From a virus: a stretch of 32,044 bases of DNA. Where the stretch lies: positions 1-32,044 of IMG/VR virus record IMGVR_UViG_3300045918_000170. One strand, given 5' to 3'. The position numbers were made by a program, and so were the translations under genes. Positions 13,740 through 22,462 of this stretch are shown here, one piece after another. Below the pieces are notes generated by a model. The model worked only from the letters and a program-made list of their open reading frames with translations. It made no database searches and was not told where the DNA came from. How positions within the stretch are numbered: position 1 is the stretch's first letter; the number at the start of each line of letters is the position of its first letter.

Positions 13740-16700
13740 TTAATATCCCCTAACTGACCATGAAAAATTGCCAGTGGTGAGAGCACCCGCCAGCGTGTAA
13801 AGGTAGACCGTGAACCCCGTTGGGTTGGCGCCACCCACATACACCACCACCGGGATCAACGGTGTGGCTCCGTTGGGCTGAACAATCGGCGTGTCAGCAG
13901 CTATAAATGGATAACCAAACGTGACCGCTGCGCCTGTGCCTGCCACAGCTACGGCGCCAGATCCTGAGTCGCCGCGCTGTTTGACTGAGAGCTTGATATT
14001 CAGCGCATTGATTTGCATCAGATTGGCACCGCCCGTCGCGGTAAAGGTGTAAATCACTTGCACCCAACGGAAGTTTGCCGCCAATGCGGATGTAGCCCCT
14101 GCCGGTGCACTGGTCCACGGCCCGGTGCTGCTGGTGTTGCTGTAGTTGATCTGACAACTTGCGGCCACCGTGCCCGCAATAGCCGTTGTATTCAAAACAA
14201 CGGTAATGGTGGTGCTTGGGAGTGTGCTGCCGTAGTCGATGAGTTCTGTGTAACTGGCCGTGGTTAGACCCGGCTCAATATAAATCGGGTTCCCGGCGGT
14301 GATTTGCGCCTGCGGTGTGGCATAGCCATTGTTGGAATAATGCTGCGCCCAAGTCTCGGTGGTATTGATCGGCAAAATCATGCCGCCGCTGTACGCCAGG
14401 GCATTGACTTTTGTTCCTGAAAAGTCGCTGTTGATGTTAGCGCGAAACACATAATCTGGCGGCTGGTTAATGACCGCCGCCACACTGATTGCTGTGCCCA
14501 CGCTGCCCGCAGAATCAACCGCTGCCACCCAATAGTTATAGGTACCTGCTTGCTGCTCAAACACCGTGGTAAAGGTGCTGTTGCCGTTGGAGCCTATCAC
14601 CGTGCCTGCCGCCCAGCTTGCGCCCTTGCGCACCTCATAGCGGTCCACAGGCAAGCTGCCGGTGACGGGTGCGCCCCAATAGATCAGGGCGTTGTTGTCT
14701 ACCACCTGGGCCAGCAGCCCAGTCACAACACCGGGGATAGTAATCACTGCTGTGACGCTTCCCGCCGTGCCCACGTTGCCTGCTGCATCGATGGCGGCTA
14801 CCCAATAGGTTTTGGATGCGCTGTAGTCCACCTTGCGCTTGTAGCCGGTGGCCTTGGTGGTATCCACAAACACGCCTGCTGCCCAGCTTGCACCACTGCG
14901 GATTTCATACCGGTCCACCGCAAAGCCGCTGGTGGGTATGGTCCATGTCAGGATTTCATCAGGGCCACTGATGGCATAGGTGACGGTGGGCGCACTTGGC
15001 GCGGTGATGGTGACGGTGGTGCTGCTGGCAGTTGCACTGTAGTTACCCGTGGTGTCTATGGCCTTGATGCGCACCGTGATGCTGCCGCTGGTTTGTATCT
15101 TCCAGGTGTAGGCATCACTTGAGGCCACAGCCAACACTGTGTCGCCCGTGCCCCAGGCGCTGCCACCAGTGCGAATCTCGTAACCCGCCAGATCCGCATC
15201 GGCAATACCCACCCAGCTCAGATAAATGCCAAAGCTCTGAATGGTGTAGCTGATGGCCCCGGTGTCGCTGGGTGGTGCGGTCTTGCCTATCACTTGGTGC
15301 AGTACCTGCGCCGTCCAGTCGCTGACTGCCAGTTTGGTCTTGCACCGGGCGCGAACGATATAGCTTTGGTAGTCTTGCACCTCGGTGGTGGCCACCGTGG
15401 TTTCATCCCCCGGCACCACCAGGCTGGTCCATGCGCCGCTGCTGCCCGCGCTGCGGTATTGCACCTCGACTTGGCCCGCCTGCTGCACGCTGATGTCGGC
15501 CACTTGCGCCCAGGTGACGCGCATGCGGCTTTGCACCGTGCCGTCTACCTGTTTGATCAGCTCGTTGGTGCCGCTGGTGATGGTGAGTGTGCCCACCACA
15601 CCAATCTGCCACGGCTTTGGCAGGTTGGTGTTGCTGGCAAAGCCCTGGGCGCTGAAACCTGCGTCCATTTGCGTAATGGCGGCGCTGGTTTCCTTGAGAG
15701 TCAGCGCCAGGGTGCCGTCTGCGTTCCACACACGCCCCAAAATCATGAATGTCTTGGCCGCCCATCCGTAGCGACTGAGGGTCAGGCTCACGGTATCGAA
15801 CAGCTCAAGCGGGTAGGCCCGCAGTTTGAAGGGCAGCTCTACGGTGAGCGGGTCACGCGCATCGCGCATCATGATGCCGGCCACATGCAGGGCTTGGGGT
15901 GCGTAGCCAATGGCTGGGTAAGTGACCTCTTGCACCAGTTCAACGCCGTCGCGTGTCACCAAGGCGCTGCCCACCAGTGGGGTGAGTTCAGACTGTTTGA
16001 AGTCTTGCGCCTGGTCCCAAATCTTGACCTTGACGGTGTTGTACTTTTGGGCGCGTTCTTTGTGCACGCTGATGGCGATTGGCTTTTGCGATTCTGCTGC
16101 GCCATTGCGCTGCACCACAGCCAGATCGTCGTCGCCCAAACTCAAAACTGGCGCGGTGTAAACGCCTGCTTTCAGATAAATCTCACCACCCGCAAAGGCC
16201 CAACTTCCCCCCATGGCCTGCGCCAGATCGTCAAACGCATCTTTGGCGGCCGCACCATAGGGCAGCACCAGACTGCCTTTATACAGCGCCTGTGCTGCCT
16301 GTGCCGCGCCGCCCACGGTGTAGGTGGTGCTGGTGTCACACGCGTTGGCGGCTGCAATAAATCGGGCGTCCTCTGCGGACGTGATGCTGGCCTTGCCAAA
16401 CTTGGCATGCGCATACACATGGCGCAGCATCAGCGCCGGGTTTTCTGACCAGGTGGTGGTACCGGTGCGCGGGTCATACAGCTTGGCACCACGCAACACC
16501 ACGGTCAGGTTGGGCGCACCACTGGGGAACGATGCCTCAGAGTAAGTGAGCTTGGCCACCACGTAGGCCAGACCTTGAGCAACATTGGTGCTGGCCCAAT
16601 CAGACGGGAATGCGGCCAGCAGGTCGGCATCTACCGTTTGGCCTGCAGCGCCCAGGTGCTGGGTGATTTTGACGTTGCTGCCAGATACGCTGTACTGGTA

Positions 16701-17318
16701 ATGCACGGTTGCTTGCGCTTCGTCGGCGGTGACCACCAGCCCGACCTGACTCCAACCAATAGCGCGGTCACGGTAAATGGTGGGGCCGCTGGTGCCATAG
16801 GCGCCATACGCGGTGACTTGCACGCTGCCCACCACATAGTTGGCGGGCAAGGTGGCAGTAAATCCAGCGCCTGTGCTGAGGGTGCCAGTGAGTGTTGCAC
16901 CCGTGGCGTAGGGTGCGGTGGTCACAAAGCCGCTGCCGTCTACCATAACCAGTTCGTCATTGAGGTAATAGGCCTCAATGGCATCAATCTCATGGCCCGC
17001 CAGGACAATCACAAGGTACAAGTCTTTTTGGTATGCGCCCGTGCTGGCTTTGTAGGCAATCATGCCGCCCTTGCGTACCCGGCCCATGCATAAGTCGCGC
17101 GGGGCGATGGCGCTGGTGATGTTGACCATGCGGTCAACCTGGGCGGCGTTGTAGGCGTCACGCGCCTGATTTTTTGCCTGGCGCGACTTCATGGACGCAT
17201 AAGCCAAGCCGCCTGCAATCATGATGGCGGTAGAAATTTCCACCGCATACATGATCAGTACCGCAGAGCCAATCTCTGCGCCAATCCAGGCTACGGCCCA
17301 AGCAATGGCGGGGGGCAT
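13740..17318 (-). CDS. Tail tip attachment protein J-like (host specificity)
   Basis: A 1192-residue protein, from ATG 17318 in a TAATG junction with the preceding stop; an earlier start at 17336 is not favoured. The N-terminus (5-42) is very hydrophobic (AWIGAEIGSAVLIMYAVEIS), and is followed by DRMVNITSAIAPRDLCMGRV, typical of the tail-tip TipJ N-terminus. Residues 90-560 are the hub region (phage-tail domain). At least four fibronectin-III-like modules follow: about 570-680, 681-773, 774-861 and 862-951, each with YEIR/YEVR and WVAAVD-like motifs. The last 240 residues are Thr/Ser-rich, likely the receptor-facing end. Position after the NlpC-like gene matches lambda J. Confidence 0.88.
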   Translation of the reverse strand: MPPAIAWAVAWIGAEIGSAVLIMYAVEISTAIMIAGGLAYASMKSRQAKNQARDAYNAAQVDRMVNITSAIAPRDLCMGRVRKGGMIAYKASTGAYQKDLYLVIVLAGHEIDAIEAYYLNDELVMVDGSGFVTTAPYATGATLTGTLSTGAGFTATLPANYVVGSVQVTAYGAYGTSGPTIYRDRAIGWSQVGLVVTADEAQATVHYQYSVSGSNVKITQHLGAAGQTVDADLLAAFPSDWASTNVAQGLAYVVAKLTYSEASFPSGAPNLTVVLRGAKLYDPRTGTTTWSENPALMLRHVYAHAKFGKASITSAEDARFIAAANACDTSTTYTVGGAAQAAQALYKGSLVLPYGAAAKDAFDDLAQAMGGSWAFAGGEIYLKAGVYTAPVLSLGDDDLAVVQRNGAAESQKPIAISVHKERAQKYNTVKVKIWDQAQDFKQSELTPLVGSALVTRDGVELVQEVTYPAIGYAPQALHVAGIMMRDARDPLTVELPFKLRAYPLELFDTVSLTLSRYGWAAKTFMILGRVWNADGTLALTLKETSAAITQMDAGFSAQGFASNTNLPKPWQIGVVGTLTITSGTNELIKQVDGTVQSRMRVTWAQVADISVQQAGQVEVQYRSAGSSGAWTSLVVPGDETTVATTEVQDYQSYIVRARCKTKLAVSDWTAQVLHQVIGKTAPPSDTGAISYTIQSFGIYLSWVGIADADLAGYEIRTGGSAWGTGDTVLAVASSDAYTWKIQTSGSITVRIKAIDTTGNYSATASSTTVTITAPSAPTVTYAISGPDEILTWTIPTSGFAVDRYEIRSGASWAAGVFVDTTKATGYKRKVDYSASKTYWVAAIDAAGNVGTAGSVTAVITIPGVVTGLLAQVVDNNALIYWGAPVTGSLPVDRYEVRKGASWAAGTVIGSNGNSTFTTVFEQQAGTYNYWVAAVDSAGSVGTAISVAAVINQPPDYVFRANINSDFSGTKVNALAYSGGMILPINTTETWAQHYSNNGYATPQAQITAGNPIYIEPGLTTASYTELIDYGSTLPSTTITVVLNTTAIAGTVAASCQINYSNTSSTGPWTSAPAGATSALAANFRWVQVIYTFTATGGANLMQINALNIKLSVKQRGDSGSGAVAVAGTGAAVTFGYPFIAADTPIVQPNGATPLIPVVVYVGGANPTGFTVYLYTLAGALTTGNFSWSVRGY

Positions 17319-17722
17319 TACGCAAGCCTCCAGCACAGGCTAATGTCAGCCATGGGCAGCACTGCCAGGCCATGCGGCCCAGGCGCAATGCAGGTGGCGC
17401 CATTACAGACGGCCAGCATGTCACGCCCGCCTGCTTTGGTTAGCACCACATCCCCCACCTGCGCGGTACTGGCGGGCACAGGTTGGCCCAATGCGGCAGT
17501 GGCAATACCAAGCACACCGCCGTGCCGTTTAAGCAGCCTAGCGGCCTGCCTTTCGGTGGCATGCCTGCGGAAAGCTGGTAACGCCACATCGACGCCAGTG
17601 ATGGCGTGCACACAGTCAGCGGCAAAGATGGCGCAATCATTGGTGCCCCAGGTGAAAGGTTTGGCAGTGCGGGCGGCAATGAAGGCTTCAAACCGCACCT
17701 GCCAGTCGTGTCGTTTGTTCAT
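17318..17722 (-). CDS. NlpC/P60-like tail tip protein (DUF6950-like)
   Basis: A 134-residue protein. FTWGTNDCAIFAADCVHAIT places the candidate catalytic Cys at residue 30, as in DUF6950/NlpC-like phage proteins. The middle has an RRHATERQAARLLKRHGGVL helix. The segment GDVVLTKAGGRDMLAVCNGA is the usual second part with beta strands, and GPHGLAVLP may supply the histidine. In this family the domain cuts peptidoglycan or assembles the tail tip (lambda K equivalent). ATG 17722 overlaps the preceding stop by four bases, and its stop overlaps the J start. Confidence 0.82.
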   Translation of the reverse strand: MNKRHDWQVRFEAFIAARTAKPFTWGTNDCAIFAADCVHAITGVDVALPAFRRHATERQAARLLKRHGGVLGIATAALGQPVPASTAQVGDVVLTKAGGRDMLAVCNGATCIAPGPHGLAVLPMADISLCWRLA

Positions 17723-18294
17723 TGGTAGAAGAAAGCGCGTTGAGGCCAGACCAACGGTTTGTCAATTTGGTCAATGGCGTATTTGAAAAAGCCGTCAGCG
17801 GCGTTGATGGTCTTTTGATCCGCGTCGCTGTACATCATGGGCGTGCCGCGCAGCAGGTCAACTGCCTTGGATTCAGCGGTGACACGGATGCTGCACTGCT
17901 GGCCGTCTTCGGCAATGCCCATGGTGTCAAGCGTGCCAAGCCACTCGATTGGCGCGTCCAGAATGGTGTAGTCAGCCAGGCTGATGATGGCGGTGCGGAT
18001 GGTGAGCGGCGTGCCCTGCACTTGGTCGGCGCTGTCCAATGCCAAAGCAATTGTGGCCGAGTCGCCACTGATCAACTCAAGTGTGAGGCCGGTGACCTCG
18101 CCCGGCTTGTCAGTCACAGCGCTGACACTGCCCAGACCGTAGGCGCCCTTGTACACGTTGCCGCCGTAGGTCAAATCCCAATTGCTGGTGTTCAGGTACA
18201 TGGGTGTGGTGCTGAAGCCAAAGGCGATCAACTGCACAATACCCACACCAGCACCAGCCAGGGCAGTCACGGCGGGAGAGGCCAGGGTTTTCAT
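17719..18294 (-). CDS. Minor tail protein, tail-tip hub type (DUF2163/gpL-position)
   Basis: A 191-residue protein. Features include a beta-rich N-terminus (LIAFGFSTTPMYLNTSNWDL, TYGGNVYKGAYGL), the VTDKPGEVTGLTLELISGDS segment, TIRTAIISLADYTILDAPIE, and a C-terminal RVTAESKAVDLLRGTPMMYS, then PLVWPQRAFFYQ. This is the sequence style of the DUF2163-like distal tail/hub proteins next to NlpC-like genes. It would form part of the tail tip between the tape measure and J. Coupled on both sides by ATGA overlaps. The exact family name is less certain than the role. Confidence 0.68.
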   Translation of the reverse strand: MKTLASPAVTALAGAGVGIVQLIAFGFSTTPMYLNTSNWDLTYGGNVYKGAYGLGSVSAVTDKPGEVTGLTLELISGDSATIALALDSADQVQGTPLTIRTAIISLADYTILDAPIEWLGTLDTMGIAEDGQQCSIRVTAESKAVDLLRGTPMMYSDADQKTINAADGFFKYAIDQIDKPLVWPQRAFFYQ

Positions 18295-18884
18295 ATGGCC
18301 TCACCAAAATCAAATGTCGCCGCCTGCGCAATGGCGGGCTCGTAACCCACGTCGCTGGTGGCCAGTAAGCGGGCGGTCATGGTGGGTTTGTCCCATATGA
18401 CAGCAGCGCCAGATGACAATGCCTTGCGCAAGGCGTTGGTAATGGGCACAGTGATGACACCCGCCACAGCGGTGCAGTCACTGGCCACCATCAGCATCAG
18501 GCCAGACACGCCCAGCATGTCGCCTGTCTTCAAGGTGCCGGTAGCCGGGCTGCAGCCGGTGACCACAATGCTGCTGGCACCCTGGGCCGCGGCTGCATTC
18601 AGGGTGAGCGTGCCGCGCACGGTGCCTGCCGGTGCTGGCCTGGCAAAGTGGTAAACGCTGGTGGTGTTGGTCTGGCCGCGCAGGGAGCCAATGAAGGCTT
18701 CAAGCCATGCGCCATCAGCCAGAGCACGTGGGGGCAATTCGCAGTGCATCAGCCAGCGGTCATTGAGCAAATCCACAGCTTGTTCTGAACCACCAAAAGG
18801 TGCAGCCGATACGCGCTGATTGACTGCCAGGCGCAGGCTACAGGTGCGTGGTTTGAATGCAGTTGGCATTGTGATCAAGCTCAT
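18291..18884 (-). CDS. Minor tail protein (distal tail-like)
   Basis: A 197-residue protein encoded immediately after the tape measure gene, overlapping both neighbours by four bases. The N-terminal half reads PRTCSLRLAVNQRVSAAPFG, then AVDLLNDRWLMHCELPPRAL, then WLEAFIGSLRGQTNTTSVYH, as in phage distal tail proteins that close the tube. A Gly/Thr/Ala-rich insert (TLNAAAAQGASSIVVTG, with GTLKTGDMLGV) resembles a small beta-sandwich. Role: tail-tip structural protein, inferred from gene order. Confidence 0.65.
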   Translation of the reverse strand: MSLITMPTAFKPRTCSLRLAVNQRVSAAPFGGSEQAVDLLNDRWLMHCELPPRALADGAWLEAFIGSLRGQTNTTSVYHFARPAPAGTVRGTLTLNAAAAQGASSIVVTGCSPATGTLKTGDMLGVSGLMLMVASDCTAVAGVITVPITNALRKALSSGAAVIWDKPTMTARLLATSDVGYEPAIAQAATFDFGEAI

Positions 18885-20740
18885 GCGACAGCCCCACCGT
18901 AGTTTTGTGACCGAGCAAAGGCGCTGACGATCTGGCGCTGGCTGGTGGCCACCGCCTGGCGCACCATGCTGATGCTGGCGACATCGCCCACGGTGAAGTT
19001 TTGCACCACGGTGACGGCCGGGCCGCCGGCGCGTTGGCCTTTGGTATGGTCGACCACGGTTTCTTGCGGGTGCAGCATGGCCATGAAGCCGCCTTTACCG
19101 TCCAGACCACCGGCGCGGGCGGAACTTCCGGTATAGCCACCACCATCAAACCCCAATATGCTGGTAATTCCGGCAGATAAGAAAGCGCCCACGGGCTCTG
19201 TCACGCTCTTGCGGATCATGATGCGCAGAATGTCTTGCTCGATGCCTTGCAAAACTTCGTCGAAACTCTTGCCGCCCACAATCGCATCCTCAAACGCGCT
19301 GGTAAAAGTCAGGCCAAGTTCTTCGGCCAGGCTTTTGGTGTTTTGCACTTTTTCACCTACCAGGTCCAGGCGGCTGGTGACGGCTTCGAGATACAGGGTT
19401 TCGCTGATGCGCCCGGCCTCAAACTCTGCGGTCAGCAGCTGCACGTCGTTGCGCTGGCTTTCCAGGTTGGCTGTGGGTGTAGCGGCCAACAGACGGGCCA
19501 GCAGTGCCTGGTATTCCTCATTTGACTTGGCTACCGCGTTACCAGCTTCAATGCTGGCCTGGCGTTTTTGTTTGAGAACTTCAATCAGGTCTTTTTCGGC
19601 TTGGGATTCGGCGTGAATGGTGTCTATCTTTTGTGCCAGCTGCACCAGGTTGTTTTGTTCATCAACAGTTAACTTGCCGGCTCGGCCCGCCACAATGTCA
19701 AAGCCAAGTTGCTGCACGGCAGTCAAATCTTGGGCTTTTTCAAGCTGTTTGGTCAGGGTTTCAAGGTAGCGCTCGGCTTCAGACTGGCGGGCAGCACCAG
19801 CTGTTCCGTCACCCCCCAGCCTGTCTGGAAGTCTGGGAAGGACTGGCGTGCCCTCTTGACGCAACAGTCTGGCATTGCTCTGCGCATTCATCAATGAGCC
19901 ATCAACTAGGCCAGATGCCTCACGCTTGTTGGTGTTAGGCATCTGACCGTAGATCTTGCGTATGTTGGCCAAGTAGTTTTCAAAACCAACTTCCCAAAAG
20001 CCCTTGCCCGCTTTTTCGCCTTCTTTGAACTTGTCAATCAGTTGATTGATGGACGTGATCATTGGGCCAGCCATGTCACGGGCCACGTCTTGCATGTTCT
20101 TTTGCAGCGTGAAAAGTTGGATATTGAACTTTTCAGCTTGTTTGGCCTGTTCGGTGGTCACGGTAGCCACCAGACCGCCCGACTCGGCCAGGTCTTTCAG
20201 CAGCGGGGCTACTTCTTTGAGCGACTTGCCAAACAGCTCTTGCACGAGTCGGGCTTTGTTGCCGTCATCCGCAAAGCCTGCCAAAGCCACAGCGGTTTGG
20301 CGCAAGGCCTCTGCCGGGTCCAGCGCTTTGAGCTTTTCTACGTTTAGGCCAATGGCTTCAATGGCCAGGGCTTGTGGGCTGTCTTTTTTGGCTGAGTTGA
20401 GCGCGGCATTAAATTTAATAAGTGCGGTTTGCACACCTTCAAAACTGGTACCGGTGCGGGCGGCTACATCCTGCAGGGCGCTGATGTTCTCTATGCTGGC
20501 ACCGGTGGCATCAGATAGGTCATTCAATGCGTCCAGGCTATCGATAGTGGCTTTGGCAAAAGCTACAAGACCACCAAGACTCACCCCAGCGGTCAGAGTC
20601 TTTAAACCGGATGTGATGCTGCCAAAGGCAGCATTCATTTTGGCGGCATTGCTCTCGGCCGCGCGGGCGGCTTTGCCCAGGTCTTGCTCAAAGCTCGCCA
20701 TCTTGGCGACCAGGTCAACCGACAGGGTAGCAAGTGCCAT
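18881..20740 (-). CDS. Tail tape measure protein
   Basis: A 619-residue protein, short for a tape measure, starting at ATG 20740 in a TAATG overlap with the frameshifted chaperone stop. The N-terminus (MASFEQDLGKAARAAESNAA) and SITSGLKTLTAGVSLGGLVA, then AKATIDSLDALNDLSDATGA, are typical. Long Ala/Gln/Glu-rich helical stretches run through about 130-420. A C-terminal Gly-rich segment (GFDGGGYTGSSARAGGLDGK) with MLHPQETVVDHTKG matches the usual tape-measure end. It sets tail length; by length I would expect a tail of roughly 90 nm using about 1.5 angstrom per residue, which is inference. It lies directly after the chaperone genes, as in lambda. Confidence 0.88.
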   Translation of the reverse strand: MALATLSVDLVAKMASFEQDLGKAARAAESNAAKMNAAFGSITSGLKTLTAGVSLGGLVAFAKATIDSLDALNDLSDATGASIENISALQDVAARTGTSFEGVQTALIKFNAALNSAKKDSPQALAIEAIGLNVEKLKALDPAEALRQTAVALAGFADDGNKARLVQELFGKSLKEVAPLLKDLAESGGLVATVTTEQAKQAEKFNIQLFTLQKNMQDVARDMAGPMITSINQLIDKFKEGEKAGKGFWEVGFENYLANIRKIYGQMPNTNKREASGLVDGSLMNAQSNARLLRQEGTPVLPRLPDRLGGDGTAGAARQSEAERYLETLTKQLEKAQDLTAVQQLGFDIVAGRAGKLTVDEQNNLVQLAQKIDTIHAESQAEKDLIEVLKQKRQASIEAGNAVAKSNEEYQALLARLLAATPTANLESQRNDVQLLTAEFEAGRISETLYLEAVTSRLDLVGEKVQNTKSLAEELGLTFTSAFEDAIVGGKSFDEVLQGIEQDILRIMIRKSVTEPVGAFLSAGITSILGFDGGGYTGSSARAGGLDGKGGFMAMLHPQETVVDHTKGQRAGGPAVTVVQNFTVGDVASISMVRQAVATSQRQIVSAFARSQNYGGAVA

Positions 20741-21365
20741 TACAAAAGTCCTTTGATTTCGGTCATCACATCAATCAGTTGGTGCCAGTCGTCCACCTCA
20801 TACAGCGCGGCATATACCGGCCAGTTAGAGGGCTGCCAGCCGCCACAAAAATTCCAGCAGTGCATTGCGCGGGCGCCTAAAGAATCAAGCGGCGGGCATG
20901 GTGCCAGCGCACCGCCAAAGCCAGCGTCGGCAAGTTTTTGCGCCTCTTCGCTGGATTTACCCCAGGCAATGCGCTCGGCTAGTTTTTTGCGGCTGTATCC
21001 TCAACACCACGGCGCTTGTTGAGCGCATCGATCAGGGTGTCGGTAAGCAATTGCTCCCACTCGGGTTGGGCATCGAGCAGCAGCTCCACCGCATCTGGCG
21101 AGTAGGGCAAGTCATCGGTGTCTGGTTGGCCCTCAAGCACAGCACTAAGGGGCACGCCAGACCAGCCCACCACCGCCAAAAGCAGCAGCGCCCGCCAGTA
21201 CCTCAGCAAAGTGGCGCCGCGCAATGTGCCGCCGCCACCGGCTTCCATGTAGGCAATGCTGATTTGCAGTTTGGTGGGCACTTGTAGGGTGAATGCACCT
21301 GGGCCCGCCTTGACGCCGATCTGACGGGCCGCCTTGGCCAGGCGTTTGATGTCGTCCAGTTCCAT
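20740..21365 (-). CDS. gpGT-like tail assembly chaperone made by -1 frameshift
   Basis: Reading the zero frame from ATG 21365 to the slippery site at 20988-20982 and slipping back one base gives a second frame that continues for 80 codons to TAA 20742-20740. The extension begins LAERIAWGKSSEEAQKLADA and ends with WPVYAALYEVDDWHQLIDVM, a compact Trp-rich domain resembling gpT extensions (DUF1799-like). The total is about 208 residues. Such fusions recruit the tape measure while the short form binds tail tube subunits. The extension frame has no good start of its own and its stop overlaps the tape measure ATG, as expected. Frameshifting itself is inferred from the site. Confidence 0.82.
20979..21365 (-). 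CDS. gpG-like tail assembly chaperone (short form)
   Basis: A 128-residue protein ending at TAG 20981-20979 directly after the slippery heptamer. It is helical and has a hydrophobic middle (LRYWRALLLLAVVGWSGVPL). The C-terminal half is acidic (DTDDLPYSPDAVELLLDAQP, LLTDTLIDALNKRRGVEDTA). Position between the tail tube and tape measure genes, together with the frameshift extension, identifies it as the tail assembly chaperone. It starts two bases after the tail tube stop. Confidence 0.82.
   Translation of the reverse strand: MELDDIKRLAKAARQIGVKAGPGAFTLQVPTKLQISIAYMEAGGGGTLRGATLLRYWRALLLLAVVGWSGVPLSAVLEGQPDTDDLPYSPDAVELLLDAQPEWEQLLTDTLIDALNKRRGVEDTAAKN
20982..20988 (-). promoter_or_regulatory. 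Programmed -1 frameshift site A AAA AAC
   Basis: On the minus strand the zero-frame codons GCA AAA AAC TAG contain the canonical X XXY YYZ heptamer A AAA AAC, immediately followed by the zero-frame stop. Slipping by one base opens the 80-codon gpT-like frame. The adjacent stop codon may itself stimulate slippage; I did not identify a clear downstream pseudoknot by eye. Confidence 0.85.
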
Positions 21366-21367
21366 GT

Positions 21368-22018
21368 TCAGGTCGCGTAACGAACTGGATCAGCCAGCGA
21401 GCTGAAGCCAATGGTGGCCGTCAAAGGCGCATTGGCAGCCACCGTTGGGGTTTTCTGCAGTGAAAAATAGCCGTTGGCCACCAGGCGCGAGTTGTTGGGG
21501 AACACGATTCGGTAGCCAGTGGCAATGGAGCCATCAGATGCAGCCAGCACCACGGCGTACCAGCTCAGGCTGGGGTCATCAAACACCGTCATTTGGATCT
21601 GCTGCGGGCTGCGGGTGGTGGGGATCTGCTTTTGCGTGCGGTCAGTGATGGTGGTGATGTCGGCAAAGGCCTGATCGCCGCCAGAGGTAGACAAGCCCTG
21701 CACCTGGGTGATGGGCGTCCAGGCGGTAATGCGCCGAATGGTGCCGGTGCCAGTGCCTGCGGGATAGTTGGTGGTGCTGGTGGTGTTGATGGACTCAAAC
21801 GTGACGTCGTTGGTGACCACGGTTTTGACCCGCACAATCTTGCCGGTAAGCAAGTCCCAACCCGAAGTGATTTCAAGAAAGTCGCCCACCACCACGCCGT
21901 GGGCTGCGGCCAGGGTGGCCACCGCTTCAGTTGCGTTGGTGAGTGCAGACATGACCACGGCCGTGCCGTAGGTGCTGGCGATGGCAACTTGTGTGCCGGT
22001 TGCTAAGGTAATGGACAT
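21368..22018 (-). CDS. Major tail tube protein
   Basis: A 216-residue protein in the canonical place between connector genes and chaperone. Its sequence is beta-rich with the pattern of TTP_11-type tail tube proteins: MSITLATGTQVAIASTYGTA at the start, TEAVATLAAAHGVVVGDFLE, and then GWDLLTGKIVRVKTVVTNDV. The end reads LTATIGFSSLADPVRYAT. The QGLSTSGGDQAFADITTITD segment with ITDRTQKQIPTTRSPQQIQM is very typical of siphophage tubes. It polymerises into the tail tube around the tape measure. A terminator-like hairpin precedes the gene at 22037-22061, perhaps setting its dosage apart from the upstream genes. Confidence 0.85.
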   Translation of the reverse strand: MSITLATGTQVAIASTYGTAVVMSALTNATEAVATLAAAHGVVVGDFLEITSGWDLLTGKIVRVKTVVTNDVTFESINTTSTTNYPAGTGTGTIRRITAWTPITQVQGLSTSGGDQAFADITTITDRTQKQIPTTRSPQQIQMTVFDDPSLSWYAVVLAASDGSIATGYRIVFPNNSRLVANGYFSLQKTPTVAANAPLTATIGFSSLADPVRYAT

Positions 22019-22036
22019 TTCAGGGTTCCTTTGGAC

Positions 22037-22061
22037 AAAAAAAACCCACTCAAAAAGCGGG
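22037..22061 (-). terminator. Terminator/attenuator before the tail tube gene
   Basis: On the minus strand CCCGC (22061-22057) pairs with GTGGG (22049-22045), allowing one G-U pair, around a seven-base loop. Eight Ts follow (22044-22037). It is a modest hairpin with a strong U tract located in the gap between the DUF3168-like and tail tube genes. Partial termination would adjust tail gene expression; a separate promoter for the tail tube gene was not recognised. Confidence 0.6.
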
Positions 22062-22105
22062 CTGGGTTAAGCCGGTGTTACCCGGAGAAAAACACGGGTG
22101 GCGGG

Positions 22106-22462
22106 TTATTCCCACCACTCCACAGAAAGCAGGGTGGCCTCTAAATCAAGCTCACCGTCATAAGCGCTTGAGCGCTGTACAACCATTTGTGTGGTGGTGC
22201 CACGCACCGCCGCAGCCACTGCATTGGCCAGCGCATCGGCCTGGGCACGGGTGTCGGCCCAGCATTGCACATCGAGCGCGACCTGGCTGGCCAGCAACTG
22301 TTTGTCAATCGTTTCATACGGGGTGGTGCCGCTGCGGCTGAACACCACAAATGGGCGGGTTGCACCTTGTTCAATGCGGTCAGCCGCCACACGGGTGCCC
22401 ACCAGGCTGGTGACCGCAGTGGTAGCCAGCAGCAGTGTGCGCAAATCGGTCTCGGCACTCAT
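22106..22462 (-). CDS. DUF3168-like tail completion (terminator) protein
   Basis: A 118-residue protein of the gp17/DUF3168 type: DLRTLLLATTAVTSLVGTRV at the start, RPFVVFSRSGTTPYETIDKQ, then VALDVQCWADTRAQADALAN, and AVAAAVRGTTTQMVVQRSS, with a C-terminal YDGELDLEATLLSVEW. These proteins cap the tail at the connector end and stop tube growth. ATG 22462 overlaps the gp10-like stop by four bases, as expected for head-tail joining operons. Confidence 0.84.
   Translation of the reverse strand: MSAETDLRTLLLATTAVTSLVGTRVAADRIEQGATRPFVVFSRSGTTPYETIDKQLLASQVALDVQCWADTRAQADALANAVAAAVRGTTTQMVVQRSSAYDGELDLEATLLSVEWWE

Noticed and set aside
15294-16448. 384-codon plus-strand ORF
   Set aside because: Lies opposite the middle of the J-like gene, with composition of an antisense frame (high Ala/Gly/His, no domain).
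13062-17318. Second DGR variable region in the J-like or fibre proteins
   Set aside because: No segment of these genes resembles the TR (no VISRG or GGNAGVR block). Their repeats are fibronectin-like modules.
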